Assembly: GCA_015657395.1 (NCBI GenBank)
Contig: JADLKI010000008.1
Span: 328,833-346,882, forward strand
Length of the DNA stretch: 18,050 bases
Direction: 5' to 3'
Source: Spirochaetales bacterium
GTDB lineage: Bacteria; Spirochaetota; Spirochaetia; Treponematales; Rectinemataceae
A program made the position numbers and the translations under genes. This document shows positions 1 to 6,898 of this stretch, one piece after another (the stretch's first letter is position 1; each line of letters opens with the position of its first letter). The notes beneath the pieces are model-generated. The model was given only the letters and a program-made list of their open reading frames with translations. It did no database searches and was not told where the DNA came from.

Positions 1-1
1 G

Positions 2-667
2 ATTTTTTTCCGCAACTATGTGGTGTTCTTCATCCTGGCCGAAGGCACGATGCGCGCCCTGGTCAACTCGCTCAAGGCCGCCGGCTGGACCATCCTCATT
101 TCGCTCGTGCTGGGCGGGGTCACCGGCTACATACTTGCCCGGTACAAGTTCAGGTTCAGCAACACATTCAGCACGAGCCTCCTCGTGGTCAGAATGTTCC
201 CAGCCGTCGCTCTGTCCCTGCCCCTCGTCGTGTACATAATACGCATGAATCTGTACGACACGCCTTTCGCGCTGGCGATCGTGTATTCGGTGCCGAACAT
301 AGCCCTGACCGCGTGGATCACCAGTTCGATTTTCAAGGGCATAAGCGTGGAGCTGGAGGAGGCGGCCATGGTGTTCGGGGCGACCAGGCTGAAAACGCTG
401 CTCACGATCACCTTTCCGCTGGCTTTTCCCGCGATAGTCGCCTCTTCCCTGTATGCCTTCCTGGCGGCGTGGAACGATTCGATCACTGCCCTCATCATGA
501 CGAACAACAATCCTACGCTCGCTCTCCTGGTCTACAGGACCGTCGGCTCATCCACGATTCCCAATCTGCCTGCGGCGGGCGCGGTGGTGCTGCTCCTGCC
601 TTCGCTTGTATTTACATTTATCATTAAGAATTATATCAACCAGCTCTGGGGCAGGGTCGCGCTATAA
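2..667 (+). CDS. ABC sugar transporter permease, MalG type (5' end outside window)
   Basis: Inner-membrane permease subunit of a carbohydrate ABC importer (binding-protein-dependent transport family, MalG/CUT1 side). The frame is open from the first bases of the window, so the start lies upstream. Several hydrophobic segments alternate with short loops. The cytoplasmic EAA loop that docks on the ATPase is clear near nt 356-440 (EEAAMVFGATRLKTLLTITF, followed by a P-containing segment), and the C-terminal end NQLWGRVAL is typical of MalG-like proteins. The ATPase gene begins 12 nt after the stop, and two glycosidase genes follow, so this is the transport half of a glycoside-utilisation operon. 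The partner MalF-type permease and binding protein are expected just upstream. The family call is firm; the substrate (possibly glucosylglycerate) is inferred from the neighbours only. Confidence 0.9.
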   Translation: MFFRNYVVFFILAEGTMRALVNSLKAAGWTILISLVLGGVTGYILARYKFRFSNTFSTSLLVVRMFPAVALSLPLVVYIIRMNLYDTPFALAIVYSVPNIALTAWITSSIFKGISVELEEAAMVFGATRLKTLLTITFPLAFPAIVASSLYAFLAAWNDSITALIMTNNNPTLALLVYRTVGSSTIPNLPAAGAVVLLLPSLVFTFIIKNYINQLWGRVAL

Positions 668-679
668 CGGAGGAATACG

Positions 680-1780
680 GTGTCCTATCTGAAACTGAGT
701 TCGCTGAAGAAAACCTATCCCAACGGTGTCACCGCGGTGAAGGATCTCGATCTGGAGATAGAGAAAGGCGAATTCGTCGTACTGCTCGGTCCTTCGGGCT
801 GCGGCAAGACGACGACGCTCCGCATGCTCGCCGGCCTCGAGGAAGTCACGGAGGGCTCGATAATCCTCGACGGAAAGGACATCACCCGCCTGCCGCCGAG
901 GCAGCGGAACATCTCCATGATCTTTCAGTCCTACGCGGTGTGGCCCCACATGACGGTGGCCGAGAATATCGCCTATCCGCTCAGGCTGAGGAAGATGGAC
1001 AAGAAGGGCATCGCCTCGAAAGTGCAGGAAGTGGCCAGAATCTGCAATATCGCCGATTACCTGGACCGCTATCCGGCGCAGCTTTCGGGCGGACAGCGGC
1101 AGAGGGTCGCCGTGGCCCGCGCCCTGGCGGTCAACTCGAAGCTTTCGCTGATGGATGAGCCGCTTTCGAATCTGGACGCCAAGCTGCGCGTGTCCGTGCG
1201 GACTTTTCTGAAGGAAATACACCGGAACACCGGCGCGACCACCATTTTCGTCACGCACGACCAGGCCGAAGCGATGGCGCTCGCCGACCGCATCGTGGTC
1301 ATGAACGAGGGCCGGATCGAGCAGGTGGGTTCGACCCGCGAGATATACAGCGAGTGCGGGAGCCTCTTCACCGCCCAGTTTATGGGCACGCCTCCCGCGA
1401 ACATCCAGAGAGTCGCGCTGGCGTCGACCCGGGGGCGGCTTGTCGCGGCTGCAAAGGATGCCGGGGCGGCCCTCGATCTGGGAGACCAGAGCGCCTTCCC
1501 CGCCATCGGGCGTCTGACGGGCGGAGAGGTCTTTCTGGCGGTGCGGCCGGAAAACATCGGCATCGTCGAACCCAACGGCATCAACGAAACATCGATCGAG
1601 ATCGTCGAACCGCAGGGAGCCTACACGATCCTCGTCTCGCACGTGCTCGGCAGCGAGTGGAAGATCATGCTCGAGGGCGATGTCGATATCCGGATCGGCC
1701 AGAAGGTGTCGCTGAAGATCGATCCGGCCAAAGTCATGCTCTACGATGTGCAGACCACAAAGCGGATCAGTCTTTCCTGA
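680..1780 (+). CDS. ABC sugar transporter ATPase, MalK/UgpC/MsmK type
   Basis: Cytoplasmic ATP-hydrolysing subunit that powers the sugar importer. The start is GTG at 680, set by a GGAGG ribosome site at 669-673 and by the expected N-terminus SYLKLSSLKKTY. Visible motifs are Walker A GPSGCGKTT (residues 37-45), the Q-loop in MIFQSYAVWPHMTV, the signature LSGGQRQRVAVARAL, Walker B/D-loop LMDEPLSNLDAKLR, and the H-loop in FVTHDQAEAMALADR. After about residue 235 comes a C-terminal regulatory TOBE/OB region (AVRPENIGIVEP), as in CUT1-family ATPases. The length of 366 residues is normal for the family. It lies 12 nt after the permease and 12 nt before the GH63 gene, so all are probably co-transcribed. 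MalK-type ATPases can serve several importers, so it may not be dedicated to one substrate. Confidence 0.95.
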   Translation: MSYLKLSSLKKTYPNGVTAVKDLDLEIEKGEFVVLLGPSGCGKTTTLRMLAGLEEVTEGSIILDGKDITRLPPRQRNISMIFQSYAVWPHMTVAENIAYPLRLRKMDKKGIASKVQEVARICNIADYLDRYPAQLSGGQRQRVAVARALAVNSKLSLMDEPLSNLDAKLRVSVRTFLKEIHRNTGATTIFVTHDQAEAMALADRIVVMNEGRIEQVGSTREIYSECGSLFTAQFMGTPPANIQRVALASTRGRLVAAAKDAGAALDLGDQSAFPAIGRLTGGEVFLAVRPENIGIVEPNGINETSIEIVEPQGAYTILVSHVLGSEWKIMLEGDVDIRIGQKVSLKIDPAKVMLYDVQTTKRISLS

Positions 1781-1792
1781 GGCCGGATACCC

Positions 1793-3082
1793 ATGCAGAC
1801 ACGACAGGCGTGGATTGAACGCTGCTCCGGAGTCCTGAAGGGCAACCTGCCCGACCGGAGCGTACTTGAAAAACTTCCCTACCGTTACACATGTCCGGCG
1901 CGGGAGAAGGGGACCTATCTGCCCCAGTGGCTCTGGGATTCCTGCTTTCACGCGATTGCCTACCGCTGGTTCGACCCCGGCATGGCCTGGGAGGAGCTGC
2001 AGAGCCTCTTTGTGCATCAGCCCGACGAAGGGCCCGATGCGGGCATGGTCCCCCACATGTCGCACCTGGAAGAAAACGGGGCCGTGGCGGCGCAGCGGCT
2101 CTTCGGGCAGAGGGACTGCAGCACGATCACGCAGCCGCCGCTCATCTCGGTTGCGGCGCTCGCCGTGCACCAAAGAGCGCCGGACAGAGGCATACTGGCA
2201 AGGCTCTATCCGAAACTGCGCGCCTACCACGACTGGTTCGACAGGCGCCGCGACGACGATCACGACAACCTTGTGGCGATCATTCACCCCTGGGAGAGCG
2301 GCTGGGACGCCTCCCAGCGCTGGGACGGGCTCATGGGCCTGCATCCGCGCGGCGCGGCCGGGCTCCGCGCCCTGGAGCAGAGAAGAAAAGACCTTGTCGC
2401 CCTCTGTGCGGCCCAGGGTTATGACGCCCAAAGGCTCGCCCAGGTCCCCGGAGGCTTCTACGTGGAGCCCGCGGATTTCAACGCGATCCGGACGGCCGAT
2501 CTGATGGCGCTGGCCGAAATCGCGGATGAACTGCAGGAAGCTTCGGAAGCGGAGGAGCTCGAGGCGCGCGCCCGGGCCGTCCGGCAGGCGGTGCACGACA
2601 AGATGGTCTCCTTCGAAAATGGCGAGCTCCGTGCGCACGATCTGCTCGGAGCCGCCGAAGAGAAGAGCTCCGTCGACCATGCGGGAACATTCGTGCTCAT
2701 GTTCGGACAGTGCCTTTCGCGTGCCGAGGCGGACACGATCTCCACGCGGCTGTTAGACCCTGTGGGCGCCTTCGCGACGCCATACAAGGTGGCCTCGACC
2801 TCCCGTTTCGATCCTCTCTTCGATCCCGGAGAGTATTGGCGCGGCAATGTCTGGCTCTCCCTCAACTGGCTTGTGTGGAGGAGCCTCTTAGCCTACGGCC
2901 GGGCGGACGCGGCGGCCGTGATAGTGCGCGACAGCCTCGCGCTCGTGGAAAAATCGGGATTCTGCGAATTCTTCAATCCCCTCACGGGAGGGCCGGGAGA
3001 GAAATATGGCCGCTCCTGTCCGGAACACCAGAGCTGGTCCACGATCATCCTCGATATGCTGCAAGGAACTGCCGATGAATGA
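1793..3082 (+). CDS. GH63-family glycosidase, mannosyl-/glucosylglycerate hydrolase type
   Basis: A predicted cytoplasmic (alpha/alpha)6-barrel glycosidase that hydrolyses an alpha-glycoside. It most resembles the mannosylglycerate/glucosylglycerate hydrolases of family GH63. Family-like blocks are YLPQWLWDSCFHAIAYRWFD near the N-terminus, WESGWDASQRWD (Asp172 is the likely general acid), PYKVASTSRFDPLFDPGEYW followed by RGNVWLSLNWLVWR, and a C-terminal Glu/Trp-rich segment GEKYGRSCPEHQSWS that should hold the catalytic base. No signal peptide is seen. The 429-residue length fits these small GH63 enzymes and is much shorter than eukaryotic glucosidase I. Its stop overlaps the start of the GH13_18 gene (ATGAATGA), implying coupled translation. 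Pairing with a GH13_18 phosphorylase favours glucosylglycerate, but mannosylglycerate, or a trehalase-like role, cannot be excluded from sequence alone. Confidence 0.75.
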   Translation: MQTRQAWIERCSGVLKGNLPDRSVLEKLPYRYTCPAREKGTYLPQWLWDSCFHAIAYRWFDPGMAWEELQSLFVHQPDEGPDAGMVPHMSHLEENGAVAAQRLFGQRDCSTITQPPLISVAALAVHQRAPDRGILARLYPKLRAYHDWFDRRRDDDHDNLVAIIHPWESGWDASQRWDGLMGLHPRGAAGLRALEQRRKDLVALCAAQGYDAQRLAQVPGGFYVEPADFNAIRTADLMALAEIADELQEASEAEELEARARAVRQAVHDKMVSFENGELRAHDLLGAAEEKSSVDHAGTFVLMFGQCLSRAEADTISTRLLDPVGAFATPYKVASTSRFDPLFDPGEYWRGNVWLSLNWLVWRSLLAYGRADAAAVIVRDSLALVEKSGFCEFFNPLTGGPGEKYGRSCPEHQSWSTIILDMLQGTADE

Positions 3083-4868
3083 GAGCCGCCTGAAAAAGAT
3101 TGAGGATTTGCTGGTTTTTCTCTATGGCCGCGAACAGGGCGCGCGAACCTTCGATGCCCTGTTGCGCCTCATTCCAAGGGGGCTGGCGCAGAGCGGCCCG
3201 GCCGCCCATCGCGAACCGCTGTCGGAAAAGGATGCATGCCTCATTGCGTACGGCGATATTCTGTCGCCATCCTCCGGCTCATCGCCGAATGGCGAAGAGG
3301 CACCCAATAGCGACGAGGATGGAGCCGGCGGGGGGGCTTCGCCGACGGCGCTGGCGCGGCTCAGGGGATTCCTTGAGCGGAGGAATCGTGGAAGTTTCAG
3401 CTATCTGCACATCCTGCCGTTTCATCCATATTCATCCGACGACGGGTTTTCGATCATCAATTACAGGAAAATAGCCCCGCATCTTGGAACTTGGGGCGAT
3501 ATTGCCCCGCTCGCCCGAGAATACAGGCTCGTCTTCGACCTCGTGCTCAACCACGGGAGCGTCCAGAGTCCGTGGTTTCAGTCATTCCTTAAAGACGAAC
3601 CGTCACACAGGGACTGGTATATCACCAGGCCCGCGGACTTCGACGTTTCTCCGGTGTTCCGGCCCAGGACGCAGCCACTTTTGACGCCTTTTCTCAGAGA
3701 GGACGGCACGACAGTCTCCGTGTGGACCACCTTCAGCGCGGACCAGGTCGACTACAATTTTGCCAACCCAGAGGTGTTGCTCGAATTCATAAAGATTTTC
3801 TTTGAATACATTCAGCATGGGGCCCGGATGGTGCGCCTCGACGCGGTTGCATACATCTGGAAGGAAGACGGGACGAGCTGCATTCACCATCCCAAGACGC
3901 ACGCCATCGTCAAACTGTTGCGGGCGCTCATCGACTGTCTGGAGCTCGATGTGCTCATTCTCACGGAGACGAATGTCCCGCACGAGGAAAATCTGTCGTA
4001 TTTCGGCGAGGGCGACGAGGCTCACCTGGTGTACAATTTCGCCCTGCCTCCTCTGACGCTGCACGCGGCGGTGTCGGAGGACGCGGGGCCTCTCAGAGAC
4101 TGGGCCCGCACGCTCCCCGCACCGGGAGAAGGCCCCGTGTTCTTCAATTTTCTTGCGAGCCACGACGGAGTCGGTGTCCTGCCCACCAAAGGGCTCATCG
4201 ACGACACGAGCTTTCAGAAGACTCTGGATGCGGTCCTGGAGCGGGGCTCCCTCCTGTCGTACAAGGATACAAGGTCGGGCCCCATGCCCTATGAGATAAA
4301 CTGTTCCTACCTGAGCGCGGTGGCGCCGCCTTCGCTGGGCACCGCCGAAGAGCGGGCCCGCACTTTTCTGTGCTGCCACGCGGTCCTTTTTGCGCTTGCC
4401 GGGTTGCCGGCCGTGTATTTCCACAGCTGGATCGGCTCCGAACAGTGGACGGAAGGCCCCCGCCTGTACGGATACAGGCGGGCGATCAACCGCGAAAAGC
4501 CCCGCATCGACCGGGTTGAGGCAGCGTTGAGCGATGCGCACTCCCTGCGCGCGGCCGTCTATGCCGGTTTCGAAAAGATGCTCGCATTCCGCAGGAACGA
4601 AGGCCCCTTTGCCCCCGAAGTGCCGCAGAAAATACTGCCCGCCACTGGCCCCGTCTTTGCCCTGGCGAGAGGCCCCGACCGCGGAGGGCGCTATGTGCTC
4701 TGCCTGCAGAATTTCGGCGCCAGGCCGGCAGAATACCGGCTCGCCGAGCTCCCGGCGCTTGAGATACTCGCCCGCCAGGGCATCGGCAGCGAAATTCCGC
4801 TCTCGCCCCGCGAAACGCGCTGGATAGGGTATGGCGGCGGCAGGGCGATGTCGGTGCTGAGAATATGA
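3075..4868 (+). CDS. GH13_18 phosphorylase, sucrose/glucosylglycerate phosphorylase type
   Basis: A cytoplasmic GH13 subfamily-18 enzyme that would split an alpha-glucoside with phosphate to give alpha-glucose 1-phosphate. Family blocks are present: FHPYSSDDGFSIINY, DLVLNHGS (region I), RMVRLDAVAYIWKE with nucleophile Asp256, ILTETNVPHEEN with acid/base Glu298, and FLASHDGVG with the transition-state Asp364. At 597 residues it is longer than classic sucrose phosphorylase and closer to the glucosylglycerate phosphorylase branch, such as Escherichia coli YcjM. The ATG at 3075 overlaps the GH63 stop by 8 nt; the frame is open further upstream but there it lies inside GH63. Odd points are a Ser/Gly/Asp-rich insertion at about residues 63-92 that spans a run of seven G bases, and a non-domain tail after RWIGY. 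That tail's last codons form the left copy of a 23-bp direct repeat. Confidence 0.8.
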   Translation: MNESRLKKIEDLLVFLYGREQGARTFDALLRLIPRGLAQSGPAAHREPLSEKDACLIAYGDILSPSSGSSPNGEEAPNSDEDGAGGGASPTALARLRGFLERRNRGSFSYLHILPFHPYSSDDGFSIINYRKIAPHLGTWGDIAPLAREYRLVFDLVLNHGSVQSPWFQSFLKDEPSHRDWYITRPADFDVSPVFRPRTQPLLTPFLREDGTTVSVWTTFSADQVDYNFANPEVLLEFIKIFFEYIQHGARMVRLDAVAYIWKEDGTSCIHHPKTHAIVKLLRALIDCLELDVLILTETNVPHEENLSYFGEGDEAHLVYNFALPPLTLHAAVSEDAGPLRDWARTLPAPGEGPVFFNFLASHDGVGVLPTKGLIDDTSFQKTLDAVLERGSLLSYKDTRSGPMPYEINCSYLSAVAPPSLGTAEERARTFLCCHAVLFALAGLPAVYFHSWIGSEQWTEGPRLYGYRRAINREKPRIDRVEAALSDAHSLRAAVYAGFEKMLAFRRNEGPFAPEVPQKILPATGPVFALARGPDRGGRYVLCLQNFGARPAEYRLAELPALEILARQGIGSEIPLSPRETRWIGYGGGRAMSVLRI

Positions 4869-4873
4869 AAAAG
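4851..4873 (+). repeat. Left copy of a 23-bp direct repeat bracketing the island
   Basis: Twenty-two of 23 bases match 6729-6751. The shared core is GCTGAGAATATGAAAAAG, and the single difference is at the fifth base (T here, C in the right copy). Weaker similarity continues to a shared TGCATA at 4885-4890 (6762-6767 in the right copy). This copy encodes the last residues of the GH13_18 protein (SVLRI and the stop). It marks one edge of an AT-richer segment with two broken genes. Whether it is an attachment site, a recombination scar or a duplicated gene end is inference. Confidence 0.75.
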
Positions 4874-4997
4874 ACGCGGCCAAGTGCATAATATAATAAT
4901 GAAGTGGAGGATTTTTAGTCATTAATTTCATATAGAATAAGGGAAAAGAATAAAAGGTATTTACTCATTTGATGCTTCTTCTCATGATGGAATTTTC

Positions 4998-5025
4998 TTG
5001 ACTTATAGCATGAGAGGAATACAAT
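4998..5025 (+). promoter_or_regulatory. Sigma-70-like promoter for the YkuD-like pseudogene
   Basis: TTGACT at 4998-5003, a 16-nt spacer and TACAAT at 5020-5025. The predicted transcript start is near 5032, about 40 nt before the ATG at 5071, which has an AGGAGG site at 5060-5065. The rest of the gap from 4869 to 5070 is AT-rich, and I see no clear terminator for the upstream operon. A perfect TATAAT at 4892-4897 has no matching -35 box. Confidence 0.55.
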
Positions 5026-5070
5026 TAAGCTGTCTTCTGACCAGAAAGCACAAAAATTGAGGAGGTATGT

Positions 5071-5637
5071 ATGAAAAAGACAGGCCTCAACCTAATGCTG
5101 ACACTTGTAATGGGAATATCATGTGCGAGCTGAGCGATTGCGGAGGAGCCGGCGGTTGTCGCAACTGACTTTACCGATGTGGAGGGGATTCTGATCGATG
5201 AGGCTTCATTGGAGCAGATCTCCGGAGGATTTACTCATATCTATGCATCGTACAATGCCCAGGGTGATTTTCATGTGGTTGTCACCGAAAAAGGAGTGAA
5301 GATGGAAGACTATTATGTCAAAGGGACGACACGAGCACAAAAATCACCACGGACTGGAGAACCAGGCTACACACCTGTCCCGCTCCCCTGCGGGACCCAT
5401 AAGGTATCCACAGTCCTCTATAACGGCAAAATAGTGACGGGCTACCACATTGATGTTACTGTTCCCACAGTGGTTAATGGCAAGATTGTGGATATGAACG
5501 ACTACTTCATACATGCGACGACCAGTTCCTATACTTTCGGCTGTGCGGGCGTACGGTCGGACTGGGACCGCTTTGAGGATACGATGGCCACCGAACGGGA
5601 AGGGGCTGTTATTACCATTCATAACAGGAAAGACTAA
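5071..5637 (+). pseudogene. Exported YkuD/DUF2778-like protein with in-frame TGA in the signal peptide
   Basis: Reading from the ATG at 5071, with a strong AGGAGG site and its own promoter, gives an N-terminal signal peptide (MKKTGLNLMLTLVMGISCAS). A TGA at 5131-5133 (codon 21) interrupts it. The same frame then continues as AIAEEPAVV and stays open to the TAA ending at 5637. The TGA lies just before a plausible AIA signal-peptidase site, so an intact ancestor would be an exported protein of about 165 mature residues. Near the C-terminus, His148 (FIHATTSS) and Cys158 (FGCAGV) have the H-x9-C spacing and flanks (GC, then W-D-R-F) reminiscent of L,D-transpeptidase-like YkuD/DUF2778 folds. TPVPLPCGTHKV may correspond to their TPxGxYxV block. 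Restart at GTG 5179 has no ribosome site. Fold assignment is tentative; the stop codon is a direct observation, barring sequencing error. Confidence 0.6.
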
Positions 5638-5714
5638 CCGGACGTGGTCGCGCCAAGCAGAGCAGGGCGTTGTTGTCTAGCTTCGCTTTATCTATTGCCT
5701 TCCAGGAGGAGAAC

Positions 5715-6634
5715 ATGATGAAAAAGCTGTTTTCCTTTGTTCTATTTTTTTTGATTCTAACTATGGCCCTGAGCGGTCAGATGTCGCCAGCTTTCATCCT
5801 CTATCGCGGCCTTGAGCAAGATGCGAAGGGCGATCCAATACTGGGCCCCAAAAGTCAGTATTTCGAGGTCTACCTTGATGCTTCGGGCCGAATATCCGAG
5901 CTCCGCCTGGCCAATGGGGCCGATCCGGGGAAGCCCAAGACAGCCTTCCGTGTCTCCTATGAGGCGCAGAGTTGTACGTACAATTTTATAAATAATACCT
6001 ACTATTTTATTAATAAATGGAATGGTCCGCTGACAGACATCTCAATGCGGTGGAGTATGGATGAGGCCAATCTTTCTCCTAGTGGGGATATCATCAACCC
6101 TAACGAGGCCGTTACACGATCAAGCTACACCGAGAAGAGCTCATTGATACAGAAAAAGAGAAGAAAAACGTTGAAGATCGCACAGTTGCATTGATTTTTG
6201 CCTCAAAAGAGGCTGAATGGTATGAATACGAGACTGAGAGCACAAGGGTATTCCGCTGGCGTTTTTCCAAAGAGGTTCAATCATCGTTCGTCCAATACGA
6301 CAACGATGGGCTTTTGTACGATACAGTTATCCTTGACGACAAGGGCCTTTATGAGCCCGACATGGCTTGCAGCCGCTATGAGTACAAGAAAACTGCCAGA
6401 GGCATACAGGGAACCGGATACTTCCGATATGACTGGATGAATATGCCCGACGATACCGACTGGATGCAAAATGATGTCTGGATCATTTCAAGTAAAACAA
6501 ATGGAACTCCCAATGTCTTTACGACCGTCCTGAATTACCTGATTCTTGAAACGTACTTCACGGGTTCATCGATCAGTGGCGACACAATGAAGTATTTCGG
6601 CCACTCGCTCTTCAACATTTCCCTGAAAGAGTAG
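5715..6634 (+). pseudogene. Unrecognised exported protein gene with a frameshift near 6110-6125
   Basis: The ATG at 5715 (or 5718) follows an AGGAGGAG ribosome site and begins a clear signal peptide, MMKKLFSFVLFFLILTMALS. The first frame gives a soluble, Tyr/Asp-rich polypeptide to about residue 133, then turns into a basic, unlikely tail (QKKRRKTLKIAQLH) and stops at 6194. The -1 frame is open from 6104 and continues smoothly (KLHREELIDTEKEKKNVEDR, then a segment containing FASKEAEWYEYE) to TAG at 6634. A one-base deletion, or equivalent, between about 6110 and 6125 would explain this and restore one protein of about 305 residues. I do not recognise a family. It lies 77 nt after the YkuD-like pseudogene on the same strand, with no clear promoter between them. 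Sequencing error is the main alternative to true decay. Confidence 0.6.
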
Positions 6635-6659
6635 GGGGCCATTCTCCAAGGATGAATGC

Positions 6660-6746
6660 ATGGGACCTATCTCTTCCAGCTTGAAGAAAGAACGAATTAA
6701 GGGAAAGACATATTTACCCAGGAATATATCGGCGCTGAGAATATGA
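6660..6746 (+). CDS. Possible 28-residue small protein or gene remnant
   Basis: ATG at 6660 has AAGGA seven bases upstream (6648-6652). It encodes a basic peptide beginning MGPISSSLKKERIKGK and ending NISALRI. The ending is formed by the right copy of the island repeat and resembles the end of the GH13_18 protein (MSVLRI). It may be a real small protein, a degraded gene end carried by the repeat, or chance. No family is recognised. Confidence 0.25.
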   Translation: MGPISSSLKKERIKGKTYLPRNISALRI

Positions 6747-6751
6747 AAAAG
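6729..6751 (+). repeat. Right copy of the 23-bp direct repeat bracketing the island
   Basis: Matches 4851-4873 at 22 of 23 positions, in the same orientation, with further partial similarity downstream including TGCATA at 6762-6767. It lies between the frameshifted gene and the peptide-transport operon. The distance between copies is about 1.88 kb. No integrase or transposase gene lies between them. Confidence 0.75.
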
Positions 6752-6784
6752 CACCATGAACTGCATAAATATTTAAAAAGGGCC

Positions 6785-6813
6785 TTGCTTTGCAGAAACC
6801 CAGGAGATAAAAT
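6785..6813 (+). promoter_or_regulatory. Weak promoter candidate for the peptide-transport operon
   Basis: TTGCTT at 6785-6790, a 17-nt spacer and TAAAAT at 6808-6813. The -10 box is good but the -35 box matches only its first half. It overlaps the start of the small ORF at 6812, so if this promoter is used that ORF could not be translated from its transcript. No better candidate was found by eye between 6635 and 6929. Confidence 0.3.
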
Positions 6814-6898
6814 GCCTATTTTATACATGGATGGCATGCGGGCATCCCTCGCCGAAACCGCATGGCCGGCGTTGCCGGCCAATCAATGTAATTGCTGA
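6812..6898 (+). CDS. Possible leader peptide (28 residues) upstream of the peptide-transport operon
   Basis: ATG at 6812 is preceded by AGGAG at 6802-6806 with ideal spacing. The frame encodes 28 residues starting MPILYMDGMRASLAE, ending NQCNC, and stops at TGA 6896-6898, 31 nt before the binding-protein start. A perfect 8-bp hairpin lies inside its second half (6863-6881). The arrangement of ribosome site, short ORF and hairpin resembles a leader or attenuator, but no run of one codon is present and no downstream T tract follows. Chance is quite possible. Confidence 0.3.
   Translation: MPILYMDGMRASLAETAWPALPANQCNC
6863..6881 (+). promoter_or_regulatory. Strong hairpin in the leader of the peptide-transport operon
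   Basis: Perfect arms TGGCCGGC (6863-6870) and GCCGGCCA (6874-6881) with a GTT loop. It is followed by ATCAATGTAATT rather than a U tract, so it is not a standard terminator. It could act as an mRNA stabiliser, a pause site, or part of an attenuator with the small ORF it lies in. Confidence 0.45.

Noticed and set aside
662..2680. A 672-codon open frame on the minus strand, and similar long antisense frames at 3603-4931 and 7086-8471.
   Set aside because: They mirror well-supported + strand genes in GC-rich DNA, have no family-like motifs, and are rich in Arg/His/Gly as expected of antisense frames.
4892..4897. A perfect TATAAT next to the left repeat as a promoter.
   Set aside because: No -35 box at 16-18 nt and no extended -10 TG; the following AT-rich DNA contains no ORF before 5071, which has a better promoter.
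5131..5133. TGA as selenocysteine or as a reassigned sense codon.
   Set aside because: TGA ends many intact genes in the window, no structured element resembling a selenocysteine insertion signal is evident after it, and a signal peptide is not a place where selenocysteine is expected.
5179..5235. A double-glycine-type bacteriocin leader (LEQISGG) if translation began at GTG 5179.
   Set aside because: There is no ribosome site at 5179, the frame continues upstream into a proper signal peptide with promoter and AGGAGG site, and the remainder is a long YkuD-like domain rather than a small peptide.
5638..5714. An integron attC-like site between the two island genes.
   Set aside because: A loose inverted match (GACTAAC versus GTTGTC) is present, but the GTTRRRY core and paired simple sites are missing, and no integrase is in the window.
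6150..6170. Programmed -1 frameshifting at the A-rich runs in the second island gene.
   Set aside because: The runs are not a proper X-XXY-YYZ heptamer in the zero frame, and the coding character has already changed frame about 35 nt upstream.
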